From Macrosoma leucophasiata (lineage: Eukaryota; Arthropoda; Insecta; Lepidoptera; Hedylidae), in NCBI GenBank assembly GCA_036365455.1, contig JAWQUS010000010.1, forward strand, positions 13,276,501 to 13,340,500: a DNA stretch of 64,000 nt. The letters run 5' to 3'. This document shows, one piece after another, positions 32,171-44,930 of the stretch. The number at the start of each line of letters is the position of its first letter. Within the stretch, counting starts at the first letter, position 1. Made by a program: the position numbers and the translations under genes. Under the pieces are notes generated by a model that saw only the letters and a list, made by a program, of their open reading frames with translations, was not told the DNA's origin and did not search any database.

Positions 32171-35100
32171 GGTACTGTACTTGCCACATCGAGCTCATAT
32201 TTTAGTCACTAATATTATAAAAGCGGCCACAACCTATTGCGTGGGCCTAACCACTGGGGGTGATGGGATTAACTTAGATCTTTACACAAGATTACAAAGA
32301 TGAGTGTATCGTGCGTACGGTTAGAGTGTCGGAGCGTCACAACGCGAAAATACTCGTTCTATGTTACATATACTGTATTTAAAGCACCTACGACACAACT
32401 TACCTACTGTTAAACAAACTTTTAGGTACAATAAAACATGTTTTAAATCCTTCATCTTCCCGATTTTATGCCAAAGTCATATATAAAATTAATGATCTCA
32501 TTTTTGGGTCTCGTAATATTGGGAAGAGTGACAAGAGTTTATCTAATAATTTATTTATGGCTTCATATAGTATACAATAGGTAATTCAACAAAACAAGAT
32601 GTATAAAAATATTTGTATGCGTGACTAAAATGTAAATGATTATGAAGATATATTTCTTACGCATACGTAGATCCATGTGGCTCGGTATGTGTTTCATAGT
32701 CTAATTTGTTTGTCTAATAAGAGAATATCGACGATTATGAAACATGTATTGTACCTTTATGTGATTTCATATTGTCTACACTGACATTAAAATATGACTT
32801 TCATAGATATGCTGACAATTATTGTATAGAGGTTGCGATCAGGAAATGTTGGTATATTTGGATTCTATGTGTTAATACTTATGTTAACTTTAAAGTTTAC
32901 TTTCCGATAATGTTATAATTATATTCAAATAGGTACACAATCTCAACAGAAGCTGTTTAATGTCTCGATACATTATCGCCTGAAGCTCAAATATTCCTTT
33001 TATTTCAGATACTCTTAAACTCAAATATTTTGTACCTACTGTTTTAATGTACCCTGTATCCAAGATAAATAAGACTGCGCTCCACTCTTGTAAGAAGTAT
33101 AGGAATGATATTAAATACTTTGTCAGTTTGTAGTGAGGCGTCATCTCAACGAAGACGGCGAAGTACTCGTTATTATGAAATACCATTGGAATATTATGTC
33201 TTTCAAATTGAGACACAGTGCAGCATTGCACATTTGTAGTTTCACTTTTGATCAAAATTAACGCAACTATCACCAGTTGAAATAAATTCTGTTAGATTCT
33301 AAGTTTTATTTATATTAGGTCTACCGTGAATCTTTTTAAGTAAGTCAGTCTTATAATTACGAATAAATGACAATATCAATAGAAAACGGTGTAACTAAAT
33401 GTTACATGATATTAGTTTTTCCTGTCATAGTTCATAAATATTAAAAGTAAACATTACACTTCTACATCTATTCATATATTTAAGGGATTGCATAATAATA
33501 TTGTTACTATTCTTTATTATTATTTCCATTGTTATCAATTTTCAAGTAATCCCCATATCCGTTTATAATAGCAATACCCAATTTTGTAATATTACTTCCT
33601 CATTTATTTTTTTGTCTTTGAATCACCACCAATTCAATCAGCGACATTTTACATAATAAAGGAAAAGTAATATAGGTACTTGATCAACATGAAAAATATT
33701 CATAATTTGACTGAGTTTCATGTGTACCGAATGTAATATCCATTATCAATAGTGTCAATATTTTATGCCATCCATGCCAATAATTACAAGTTTCTTGTAA
33801 GACATCGACTATGGAGGAAAGCTGATTGGTCTGAGTACACTCTACCGCTAAATACTGTTATACATAGCAGCGTTTGGATAAAATAATGCGTTGATGTCTA
33901 CGATCGCACTTTAAAGCTCTAACGCCCATCCATCTTCATTATCTATTGAAAGAAACTATCCAATTGATTTTATGGAAAATAAAATATAATATGCAATTGA
34001 TGCCTTCGGACCGTAGGAAATCAAATAAGTAGTATTGATCCACCCGTCGCTATACGGTAGTTATCTATTTCCGGTCGCTACTTTCGGTGTGACTTGCTAT
34101 TAATGACATGGCAACATTACATATTTCATCTCAGACGTTTATCTTCGAGACATAACGAATTGAAAACCTCCTCAGTCGGTTAAAAACATTGTATTTTTTG
34201 AGTATTGTTGAATAAAAATTTCGCTGACTTGATTGTCATTAAATATAATGAATAGATGTAGAATAAATTCCAACTGACCTCTAATGACATTCTCGACAAA
34301 CCTGTACCTGTATGCCTTATTTAAATCAATTTGTGTTCTCATTTCACCACAATATGAGAATGCTCGACTATATCATACTATACGGACTCCTGTGCCAAAT
34401 TGGGTATCCTTTATACCTGTGCTTGTTAATACTCGCTGTTAACATTATATCTACGGAATAAAAAATATATTGTGAGAGTAGTTAGCTGTAATCTACTTGC
34501 GTTTAATTTCGTCACATTGGCAACGCAACACACTACCGTATAGTTCAAAATGCACTTACCCTATGGAAAAGTACACTAGGTAGTTTTGATAATAATTTCT
34601 CTTCGTGATCAAATTCGAAAGTTCTATCATAGGTTAGGCAAATGATATAACATGTATCCACCTTTGAGTTTTTTGTTGATCTACTCGTTGACGAATGGCG
34701 ATATGACTATTTCGTTAAGGTGTATATTCAATTGTAAAGTTGTTATTTTAACCACGATAACACTATGTACTGAACGATATATAATATTAATTCATTAATT
34801 TAATGTGATAGTAGCTTTATCATTAAATACTCCACAATGTGATCCTTAATGTTAAGTGTTTGAACAAAATCAGTGTTATGAGTAAGATCGATTTGCCTAC
34901 AATAAATAATTTTCATCATTATCAATGTATTAGTATGAATTAAAATGTAATTTTACTTAATCCAAATAATAATACGTTTATTTACTTGTTTTCTGTGAAG
35001 AATAAAAAAGCGGGGACCATTACAGCCATCGCAAACTTAATAGTCACCCAACTAATATTTATTAGGGGTTTAATATCATAGCAATACACATTAATTTGCC

Positions 35101-36594
35101 TCAAAAAATGTGGATACCTCCACGAATCGTTTAAGAGAATGCCTTAATTAAAGAAAGACCTGTAAAGTGTATGATGCGCATCTATATTTTATCATCTTTG
35201 AGCTACCATTGCATTTAATCGAATGACGTGATCAAGTATACTGTGTATGGTATGCGTGGCATTTCTATTTGTTAATAGTTAATAGATATTCATCTAAATG
35301 TTATGTGTTCCAGAAAATTTGGACATACCTAACACTATCATCGCGTTGGGACATATCATGGTCGGAGTGGTACCCAGTTGCGTTCAGTTATTAGTATTAT
35401 CGTGGTTATTAAATAACATATACCTAATAGAGTAATATTTTACAGTAATTTCGAATATTATTATATATGTATTGATACTATATTATGTAGATATTGTAAT
35501 TATTTATTATGGTCACACAATACATATTGCATTTATATTTTAAAATAATATTGTATCAGTTTAAATATTGTTTTGTGATTTATTGAAATAAAACCTGTTT
35601 ATTAATATACATATGTTAAAATATTCGAATTTAATAATTACGAACTTATACAATCAATTTATAGATATTGTTATACTAAGAAAATTTAATTAATAAAATG
35701 AATAAACAAATATGAGTGAAAAATGAAATGAAGAATGAGCTCATTAATTGCGATTGTATTTCATACTTCAATGACATTGGAAAAGTAATGTAGGAAAGTG
35801 AATGAATATTTAGAAAGACTTATTGAAGTAAAATACGAAGGTAACTAATGTTATAATAAGTATTGTACTTTTATAATTTGACCTCATATAGTTTGCAGTT
35901 CAATTTTATTCTTTTTGTACTGTGTTCAATATGTACTATGAAAAATATATTATAATCTTTCCTCTTAACCATCGTCAATAATTCTATTGATAAACTACTT
36001 TGTAGACTGGATAGTCAAATAATACATATTCATGTTGTATTTCTGACTATGTAACGTATCAATATATCACATATGTTATAAATAATTGATTTTCTGTTAT
36101 CTATTTCAAATATATTTATTTATTTAATAACACAGGTGTTGAGATCCTCTACAGCTTTTTTGTTTGTATTGTTGTAAGTGATGCACAGTTTGATTGGATA
36201 ATAACAATGGTGTATAAATTAAAAAAACCTGTGTTTGGTTTTGCATTCAAGTCAGCTGCCGAAAATTATAGAAGTACCTATAATAATAATATATAGATAT
36301 ATGTGTAATGTTATTTATTTTTCTCCTTTAAATCACGCCTAAATTAAAAGTGCCTTTACGTGTTTTAGGAAAAGTGCACGTAACTCTTTCTGAAATGTGA
36401 ACAAAGAGTGAATCTTCGAAGTAGTTTGTCAATTGGATTATTAATTGAATAATTACCGAGTCTAGCATCCTTTAGAGGCTTCCAGAAACACTAGTAGGTA
36501 TAATTTATAAATTGATGTATTGTATAATTGTTTTCCTAAGTATTGATTTGTTCAATTTTGTAACACATATGGAAATTACTTTTTATTGCTTATG

Positions 36595-36604
36595 AATAAA
36601 TAAA
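36595..36604 (+). terminator. sif: Candidate distal polyadenylation signal of sif
   Basis: Overlapping AATAAATAAA is followed within 10-30 bases by GT/T-rich sequence. About 280 bases further on, TTTATT at 36887-36892 is an AATAAA on the other strand, a candidate end for the convergent gene. Confidence 0.35.
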
Positions 36605-39600
36605 AAATGTAATTGTGACTTTTGTTGTATCTTATAAGATCCCATACCTCTATAACTGCTTAGGTGAAAAGTGATTAAAGTACGTTGCATAGGAAATTAA
36701 ATATAAGCGAATGGAGAAAGGAAAGAAAATACTTAATTCTTTACGGTAAAATGTGTTTATTTGAATCGTACATCGCGTCCACAAATCAAACTTGTCAGTG
36801 TTTTTCGGATTCAAAATCTTACAATTTGCTAATAAAACAGTTTCTCTAGTTTGATATGAGTGAAACATTCAAAACATAATTTAGTATTTATTTACAGATT
36901 AATCATAATTATAACTAGATAGATACATTTTTTTATCGTATAATATTTTATTTCAACGTAAAATTAACATCATTGAAAATAATAAACAACTATCAATACA
37001 AATTCTTCGTGAAAAATAATACTAATAAATCAGTTCGTTAAAAGAAATTAACTTTAGTAAAACATAAAGGCACATAGATATCTACGAAATAAAATAAGAC
37101 AGATAAAATGTCACATTATCGATAGTGGTGAAATGATTTCAAATCACCAATAATTAACTATAGTCGACTATGAATATATACGGTGCAAGTAGGTATTTAG
37201 AAGATTGAGTCTTAATAAACTCATATCAAAGTATGTTCTCAAACTGCCATTAACAAAAACTGTTTATAACAAAATACACATCTAATCTGATGGTAGACAA
37301 AATTGTAGAATAGTCAAACGGGAAGCTCTATAAATTATTATGTGAAACACTTAGATAATTTATATATTAATAATATTCTGTACATCTCTCTAGAGTTTAA
37401 ATTATAATTCCTAATACTTAAACAAATAACAATAGGACTATCTAGGGAGATGCATATTGTATATACATTACTTTATGTGGCACAGACTACATTATTAGTA
37501 ATTTTTAACCAAATATAGATTGAACAACTCGATAGACTCCAATAACAAGGCATGTTAGTCATATCTCATATAAGAATTCTTCTCTAAATAGATCGATGCT
37601 CAAATTTGAGCCTACTGACATAAGCCACTTAGATATAAGAAATAAAGTAATTCACTATAAGTGCTACTTAATCATTTTAATATTACTTGAACGCGGAAGA
37701 AGGATAATAATTCTTTCAAACTTAGTGTCCCAATAATTAAGTTATCACGTAGTGAGACTTGACTAAACTTCAATTTTGACTATAACCTATTATTACTTAT
37801 TTCACTAAACTGCAACAATATTTGTAACGTAATCTTTCTACACTCGTTAAATAAAATTATAATAACGATTCAAAAAATCTAAATAATATTGTTTTGTTAT
37901 TTATTTCCTTAAAATAACTCTATATATAATAATATAAACCCTCAAATCAAACTTTATATATAACAAATTATTTCTACTGGCCTATTGTTTGAATGTAATT
38001 TAACACACACCATGACTAAATAATATTATTAATAGGCATGCTTTTTACATGTATAATATGTAAACAACTTTTAATAAGTTCATTATCACATCTACTATGA
38101 AATTCTCGGTCGAAAGAAGTTTCATTATGCTATTACATTTATATTACTTATATATGGTGTTTCATCAAATTATACTAGAATAAAATTCATTCACCTACTT
38201 TCATTATAATTATTACATAAGGCACTCCATTAAAATTTTGCTGTTTTGTCGAAAGAGGTTAATATTGATTAATATTATGAATATTCAATTATTTTCTCTA
38301 TAAAACGAAGACCAATGGAAGTTCTCTGTAAGTTGACACTCAGTTCTTTGCAAGAATTAGATTTCTGCCAATGGGTTTGCCAAATACTTTAATATATATT
38401 TAAACGTGTACAGTAATTAAAAAAAACATAAAAGGCTCCATTAACGTTCAAATATTTTGTTGCCAAAAATGAATTCGTTGTGATCATTAGGTACATAATT
38501 ATGAATATTTAAGTCAAATTTGTTTTATACAATAAGAATAACAATAAAATAATAAAATGCAAATTAAAATGGAGATATTGACTTTAGCATTTTACTTATG
38601 AGAATGGAAGGGTTATTGAAATGTTTAATAAAGAAGGTCCATTTTAATCCTTTGGAAGGTATACATATGTATAGTTTAGTTCATCACCTGTCGCAAACCG
38701 CAGAGAATGAAAATGCAGTAATGTTTATAATAGTTCCCATTAAGAACGAAATCACGATATACTTTTCATCTTTTGGACCCCTACTTATTTGATAAAAAGC
38801 CATTACATTCATAAGTACAAGTCTTTAAAAATGTATGAAAATTGACTACCTAAATATAGTTGTTCATTTTATTATTCTTGAATAACTTCAATGGTAACTT
38901 TATACCGCGCGGCGTCTTTGGAGCCCCAATCATCCATACTAATATTATAAATGCAAAAAAACTCTGTTTGTTATATTTTCACGACAAAGCCACTGAATCG
39001 ATTTTGCTACATTTGGCAAGATCGCTTTCATCTTAAGGACATATCTCATATCCAAACCTTTAAAGATATTTTATCATTAGGTACATTATAATTAAGTAAA
39101 GTTTAAAGAAAATGTTTTTAATTTACTTAAATTAAAACAAGAGATTATTATATTTTTAAAATATGAAACAATTGGCACTGATTTAAATAATTTTTTAAAT
39201 GTGAAATTTAACGTTACATCATTATTTCAAAATCACTTGATTAGCAATCAAGTGTATTTAAAGATTAAAAATAATATTTTGTTATACTTAGCATCAATCG
39301 TTCATATTTTGTGGCAAGTTTAATTCTATCTATCTAATTTAATAATATTATATTATTATATATTTCTTAATATATAATATTGGTGTTGAAGGTATTTTAT
39401 GAATCTTACTTATACCTTTAAATTTTAAACTGCATTCCATCTAAACGCCGATTAGCTAACATTTTTTTAATTTATTTATCTAATGACAATGTATGTGTGT
39501 TATTCGCACTTTCTGTTTAGTTTTAAATATACTTATAGCGTTTTCATAGACTCGTTGAGTTTATTGCGCTTAGATCTGGTACGCGACAGGGTCGTGTATA

Positions 39601-40114
39601 TTTGTCTAAATGTTGGTCCCTATAATTACTATTGTAATTTTACGATATCTTTGTATATCGTGTATCGTGATGAGACAGTGTCATGGGGCGGGCGGGGACG
39701 CCGCGCGTGTTGCGTCTGGGCTCTCCAATTAAAGGCACATGGTGTCATGATTTCATTTCACTTTTTGCTTCCTATTCTTTGCAGTATCTAACTCATATTT
39801 CCACATCCCACAATTACAACTGTCTTCTTTTCGTCTTTTATATTTCATCTAAAACTAGATAAAGGGAATAACTAATTATGCTAGTATATATTCATATATA
39901 ATAATATGTATATGAATTAAAAGTCACACCACTATTTTCCAGTTGATTCGTTATCGAACACGTTAAAAAACTTGGTATCACATTCTAATTTTCTATGATA
40001 TCGTCGATATCAAGCTACTCTTTTTGGCAACGTGGTGGTGGAACTAAAAATTGTCTAATTAACTAAGTGGCGAATTATCGCCTTTAATTATAACTAGAGC
40101 GGAGACCACTAACG
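36605..40114 (-). other. Probable 3' UTR of the minus-strand gene
   Basis: This is AT-rich sequence after the stop at 40115. Minus-strand AATAAA motifs are at 36887-36892 and 36947-36952. A lepidopteran repeat phrase (ATCCATACTAATATTATAAA) is at 38932-39060, and an inverted repeat CACTTGATT / AATCAAGTG lies near 39234-39256. I see no exon. Confidence 0.4.
38932..39060 (+). repeat. Interspersed repeat fragment
   Basis: CATACTAATATTATAAATGC then ACGACAAAGCCACTGAATCG and TTTGCTACATTTGGCAAG is a stock sequence of dispersed lepidopteran repeats. Family not assigned. Confidence 0.45.
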
Positions 40115-40546
40115 TTAATAGTTGTCTTCGCATTTTATCTCCCGAGACGCAGACTGCGATGTCCACTGCAGCTCAGGAGGGTTGTCCCATTCTTGGAACG
40201 ATTCATAGACGAAATTGTCATTGGAAGAATCCTCTACCTCGTGCACGACTTCGGTCCGAGTGAATGCCTCGGCGAACCTCCCAATCTCAGTCGACCCGAA
40301 AGCTTGTTGGAAAGCAGGTAATGGTACCACGGGTGGTCGCTTTTCTTTAGGAGGTGATAAATGAGTGTCAGAAATAAAACTTTCACTTGGCGTCCGAACA
40401 GTGTCCGGTGCAGTGCCTCGAGCGGATATCTCCCCTGAGTTACAAGTCTTTACCCCGTTGTCACTATTGTAAGCTGGATCTTCATAAACAGAATACGGAG
40501 TTGACCTGCCATCCTGTGCTTGAGTTTGAGGATGCATTAATGGACT
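40115..40546 (-). CDS. Minus-strand gene, exon 5 (last coding exon)
   Basis: The acceptor on the minus strand is GGTAATTTCAG. The exon has 143 codons plus TAA. It reads SPLMHPQTQAQDGRSTPYSV, YEDPAYNSDNGVK, then PSESFISDTHLSPPKEKRPP, VVPLPAFQQAFG, RFAEAFTRTEVVHEVEDSSN and DNFVYESFQEWDNPPELQW, ending REIKCEDNY. It is acidic and Ser/Thr/Pro-rich with scattered Tyr and looks disordered apart from short hydrophobic motifs (PAFQQAF, FVYESF). It is the largest piece of the gene. Confidence 0.85.
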   Translation of the reverse strand, partial: SPLMHPQTQAQDGRSTPYSVYEDPAYNSDNGVKTCNSGEISARGTAPDTVRTPSESFISDTHLSPPKEKRPPVVPLPAFQQAFGSTEIGRFAEAFTRTEVVHEVEDSSNDNFVYESFQEWDNPPELQWTSQSASREIKCEDNY

Positions 40547-40600
40547 CTGAAATTACCGCAAATTATTTAGAATCAATAATTTCTGTTTTTCTATGTAATA

Positions 40601-40862
40601 AAGTGACAAACAAGCAAACGGTTCACATTGATGGTAAGTGAATACTGTAGCCTATTCACATCTAAATTAAAATCAGCGATTTCAATTTAAATGCGTTGGC
40701 ACTCCTGAAGTCTAAGTTGTTATGCCAGAAATTACAAGGCCGTATATGACCACCTTACTGGAACATGATAGAGTTGAACACTATCATTTAGGGGCAAGTA
40801 GATCAAATAATGCGGTGCTGTCCAAGCCCGCGAGCTCTGTCAGCTCTACGACAATACATTTA
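40601..40862 (-). repeat. SINE-like family, diverged copy
   Basis: In reverse orientation it keeps GTTCACATTGATGGTAAGTG, GTTGGCACTCCTGAAG and CCCGCGAGCTCTGTCA. It is more diverged than the copies at 46806 or 58464. It lies in intron 4 of the minus-strand gene, about 55 bases upstream of exon 5. Confidence 0.7.
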
Positions 40863-41392
40863 GAGATATTTAGAGAGATACTTATTAAAAGGTATTATCC
40901 GTCAATAAATATATTTATATATATCCCTCTAATAAGCATTCACTAGTTAAGTATAAGTACCCCATTTTTGGGGAAATACTGACATTCTCTTACTCCAACG
41001 AGACAACTGCACTTTATAATAAACAATATTTTTTATTCTGTGAATTTGGATAGTTCACATTTAAATAAAGGACAAGTTCCACGATGGGCCCGCACCTTGT
41101 ACACTATATCAAAAGATAGAGAAAAATACGTAGAATCATCTACAAAAAAAATATATTGAATTGTTGTTTTTTTTGTACTTTTTTTCGTAGTCAGGTGGAG
41201 TAGCTATAGGGATACCTACTGTTTAAAAATAATTCACATAATCTGTAAGAAACTATGTTTTATGCTAAAATAACAACTAGATACATTTAAAAATTATTCT
41301 TAACAAATACCAGCAGCATTAATAACTACCGATAACTTTATTAAACACCTATATGACAAATTTATCCGGAAACCAAATATTATTTTGCTCAC

Positions 41393-41512
41393 CTTCATTA
41401 AACGATATTCTGAGTTGTAGCGCATTTGTTCCCTTGTACTCATACTTCGAGCCGCCCACCCCCCTCCAGTCGTACTGGTGCCACTCCAACCACTTCCCCC
41501 CAAAACACTCGA
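41393..41512 (-). CDS. Minus-strand gene, exon 4
   Basis: The acceptor is TTGTTTTTCAG and the donor GTGAGC. It has 40 codons, phase 0 to 0. It reads SSVLGGSGWSGTSTTGGGW, AARSMSTREQMRYNSEYRLM and K. This frame is chosen because both neighbours are phase 0. The +2 frame is also open and looks protein-like (GGKWLEWHQYDWRGVGG). Confidence 0.8.
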
Positions 41513-41628
41513 CTGAAAAACAAAATTGATACAATAAATAATTAAGTAAGTGTAGTAAACAATACTATAAACCATATTTTTAGAGAACTTACTAACATAT
41601 GTAATAAATTATACGTAACTTCACGCCC

Positions 41629-41890
41629 GTATTACACCAAGTAAACACAAGTAAATGCATGCAAATAAGCAAACATATAAACACCCACTATTCCCCAGTT
41701 ATTTTTTTGTCCCATGTAAGCGAGCCTACTGACGACGCCGGCACTGCCTAATCTCCGAGGAGAGCACTATGAAACTTAAAACATAAAATAAAAAAATAAA
41801 AAATCCCACCAGTACTCACCCGCTATGGATTGAAACCAAGACCCCAGCATAGGAGTAGTATCCTGCTATCATTAGACCTACTGAGACAAC
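41629..41890. repeat. SINE-like repeat, diverged
   Basis: AACTTCACGCCCGTATTAC, then CATGCAAATAAGCAAAC, GCGAGCCTACTGACGACGCC and CCAGTACTCACCCGC resembles 59222-59475 and 48781-49035. It lies in an intron. Confidence 0.45.
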
Positions 41891-41964
41891 AAATATTACA
41901 AACAAAAATCCCCATTCCATACTACAAATATGTTATCCTTATTATTGCGAACATACAACCCTGT

Positions 41965-42105
41965 ACATTTTGGCACATAGTTACAACAACTTAGACCTCA
42001 GGAGTGGCTTCGTATCTACATTGAAACCTCTGGTTTTTATGTACCTAGATGGTTATAGGCTATAGTATTTACTTACCATCAATGTAATTGAAACCCCTCA
42101 AAAGA
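41965..42105 (+). repeat. SINE-like family, old partial copy
   Basis: TTAGACCTCAGGAGTGGC, ACCTCTGGTTTTTATG, TATAGGCTATAGTA and CATCAATGTAATTG follow the order of the family's 3' half. It is heavily diverged. Confidence 0.5.
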
Positions 42106-42794
42106 AAATACGAAAAGCTGATGGTGTTGAAAATAAACAAAGATATATCAAATCCTGAGAAAGGAAAAAGCCGAATTTGTGTGATTTTTAGACAAGATAC
42201 ATGTTTGTACACGAATATATGTGTAATATGTAGGTACTTATCGGCTGTGATTTATGATCATAACTTAAGATAGCAACTGCGAATCTTGAATATAAATGCA
42301 GCTTCACTCAGCCTAAATCAGGGATATCAAAACAGTATTCCTCAGTACAATGTATATTGATGTTTTCATTTCTACTGCAGATCATAAAGACACCATCACT
42401 ACGCGACATATAGAACATGACACGCTCATATCTTTATAATATGCAACCACCTTAATAAGTGGAGGGACTATTGACACCTCCGGACATGTTATTAATAACA
42501 TATCACAACTCAGAACCACAATAATACTTCGAATGAAATGAAATCCCAATAATACTTTCCCGCCGACCCAGGGCATGAACCCGGGACCTTAGTGTGACAG
42601 CTGTCAGCTGTAATCACTTAAGTAATACAATCGATTCTAATATTTTTATTTTATAGGAATACAAACTCAATCTCAATCAACATTGTATCCAACAACATAA
42701 AAATTACATGATGATTGTAATAATCATACATACACACCTAACATAATTAAATACATTATTTTTCAATAAAGTTGATATGACTTTATAACGTTAC

Positions 42795-42866
42795 CTGATA
42801 GTGAGGCCACATTGGTGGATCGCAATATGAAAGACCGCGACCGCTCAGCCCACATTCTAATGGTGG
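42795..42866 (-). CDS. Minus-strand gene, exon 3
   Basis: The acceptor is ATATTTTTCAG and the donor GTAACG. It has 24 codons, phase 0 to 0: PPLECGLSGRGLSYCDPPM then WPHYQ. It is small but has clean splice sites and a fitting phase. Confidence 0.75.
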
Positions 42867-43361
42867 CTGAAAAATATAATCAATTTTATAATATCACCTA
42901 AGTTTAACATAAAATGAATTAATTACACATTTTATTAAATTAACTACATTATTATAAATCCTTAAGTCAATCAGTAGTAATATGTATTTACTCCCGAAAA
43001 TGTGAAGGAATGTGTTTCAGAGATATAAATAAAGGGAACGTAAAACAAATGGAAACAATGTCGCGCAGTAGTTAAAACAACAAGTACAGGCATTAAAGGA
43101 TGTGTAAGTAAGTATATAATTGATTAGGCGGTGTCGGTGAGAATCGTAGTTTCGTTAGCTATCGATTCAGAGGGCTCAAAGAGTAGAGTAAGCGACGCCG
43201 TCGGCGCGCTGTGGCCCTTATATATTGACTCCGTACATAATACCGTCGGTTCGCACGTATAGTTACCTACCTGTACCTAGCCCGTAATCGATAATATTAA
43301 CTCACAGAGCTCATACATTATACCTAGCCAACATTCCTTGCGAATGAGGTCGGTGAACAAC

Positions 43362-43393
43362 GTGGTAATTAACATATTTATGTTAATTACCAC
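43362..43393. repeat. Perfect 15-bp palindrome
   Basis: GTGGTAATTAACATA is followed after two bases by its exact reverse complement. It contains two TTAATT/AATTAA homeodomain-like cores. Confidence 0.6.
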
Positions 43394-43530
43394 ATATAAA
43401 TTGGCAATAGAACGTTTTATTTAATAATTTGGTTTTATCATGAAATTAAGATGTGACAAGCCTCCAAATGTTTAAAATTGAAAAAGAAAAGTTTGTTAGG
43501 TTACACACATAAATAAAAAAGTATTATATT

Positions 43531-43798
43531 AACTAGTAGCGACGGAGCTCGCGGGCGTAGGTACCACCACATTATTGAAGGTACTTGCCGCTAAATAGTA
43601 GTATTCAGCACTATCGTGTTCTAGTTGGTTGTGAATGTAAAGAATTGTAATTTACGGAACAGAGGCATAAGAACTTAAGCCTCAGTGGATGCGTTATTAT
43701 AGAAATCTCTGGTTTTGATCTAGATATTTATAGGCTACAGTATTACTTACTACCATTATGAACTGTATCCATGTTTACCAGTTCATGACAAAAAAAAA
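43531..43798 (+). repeat. SINE-like family, diverged full-length copy
   Basis: It starts near AGTAGCGACGGAGCTCGCG and ends CCAGTTCATGACAAAAAAAA. The internal order is that of the family. It has several substitutions and small deletions compared with 46806-47087. Confidence 0.75.
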
Positions 43799-44639
43799 TA
43801 AAGCTTTTTCGTAGTATGTAATGTAGAGAGAAGGTAGGTATGCGAGATAACGTTTAGTGTGGTTGTGGGGCGCGGGGAGCGGCGCGACTCGGCGCGATCG
43901 ATGTCCGTCACTCCGTGCACTTCTGCGATGCAGTTACTGCATCCATCTTACCACCACTTTGTTTTTTTTCTCAAGCTGAACATCCCATTTTTATACCTGT
44001 GTAGTGAAATGACTGATTTTCTAAAGCAATTTTTTCTATCGTTTACCCGTAGTTCGTTTTAAATTTATAAATTTTGCGTAGTAAAATAGAAAATATAGTA
44101 TAAATGGACAAATATTATTGTCACAAACAATGAATAATTAAAAAAAAACATGTTTATTAAAATTTCAATAATATACTTTCTGCTTTCGTAGAGCAACGGG
44201 TGCTACGTGCTACGCGCTACGAACTCTTGCATCAAGTTATATTATCCGTTATTAATTTGTAGCCCTTGTCTACGACTTCATCGGCGTGTAGTCTGACTAT
44301 TCGAATAAAACTATTTTTACATTTATCAAGGTCGTGGTTGTACGTTGTTGACATTTAGATGAAATTTATGCAATATTTACGTAATTAGATATGTTATTTC
44401 TGTATCCTGAAAATATTTTAACGTTTTTTACATATGTAATAATAGTACTTCAAATAATTGATATTTCATTTTTTTTTTTCATCAAATTTTAATAATGATA
44501 CACTACAGCTTGTGTACCATATGCAACGTAACAAATGTACCAATGGGGTTTAAGTGATAAATTAAAGTTTATTTCATCCTGAAACTTACAATTTAAAAAA
44601 GAGAGGATATTTTCATAGGGAACGTACAATGCCTTGGAA

Positions 44640-44930
44640 GCGGTCGGAAAATGGTCGCGTGTGAGTACATTAGAGTAGTGGCGGGAGATTTGCGGAGGCT
44701 AACTATCGAGCGGCAAGTGGCGAGCGCGGCGCGAACCACGTGACTTATCGATCAGCGCGCCCACGACACTCGGAAAAATCAACCGCTGACAGCTTTCATG
44801 GGCCACCGTTGTCCTCCCCCTACCCTCCGTCCCTCACACCCCCGCGTCACGCGCCGCACCCCCGCCGCCCTCATTAGCGCCTTTGTGCCGCTCGCTTGTC
44901 TCGTAATCTGACGCCGTAATGATACCACTT
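44640..44930. promoter_or_regulatory. GC-rich island in an intron, possible enhancer or alternative promoter
   Basis: It is markedly GC- and CpG-rich within AT-rich DNA. It holds a CACGTG E-box at about 44737, TTATCGATCA, and C-rich tracts (CCCCCTACCCTCCGTCC, CACCCCCGCGTCACGCG). No exon can be fitted. Its role is inferred from composition alone. Confidence 0.35.

Larger units (their letters stand above)
31145..36604 (+). other. sif: Probable long 3' UTR of sif
   Basis: This is AT-rich and has no exon. It contains a 16-bp hairpin at 31513-31552 and a MITE at 31959-32170. AATAAA motifs lie near 31463, at 35587-35592 and, doubled, at 36595-36604. The last pair is followed by a GT-rich stretch (TGTAATTGTGACTTTTGTTG), the best polyadenylation context here. 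Few transposon pieces are recognisable in this 5 kb compared with the flanks, which suits a long neuronal-type 3' UTR. That is inference. Confidence 0.4.

Noticed and set aside
32890..33273. Minus-strand 127-codon frame
   Set aside because: AT-rich codon use, no recognisable motif, no splice partner, and it lies in the probable sif 3' UTR.
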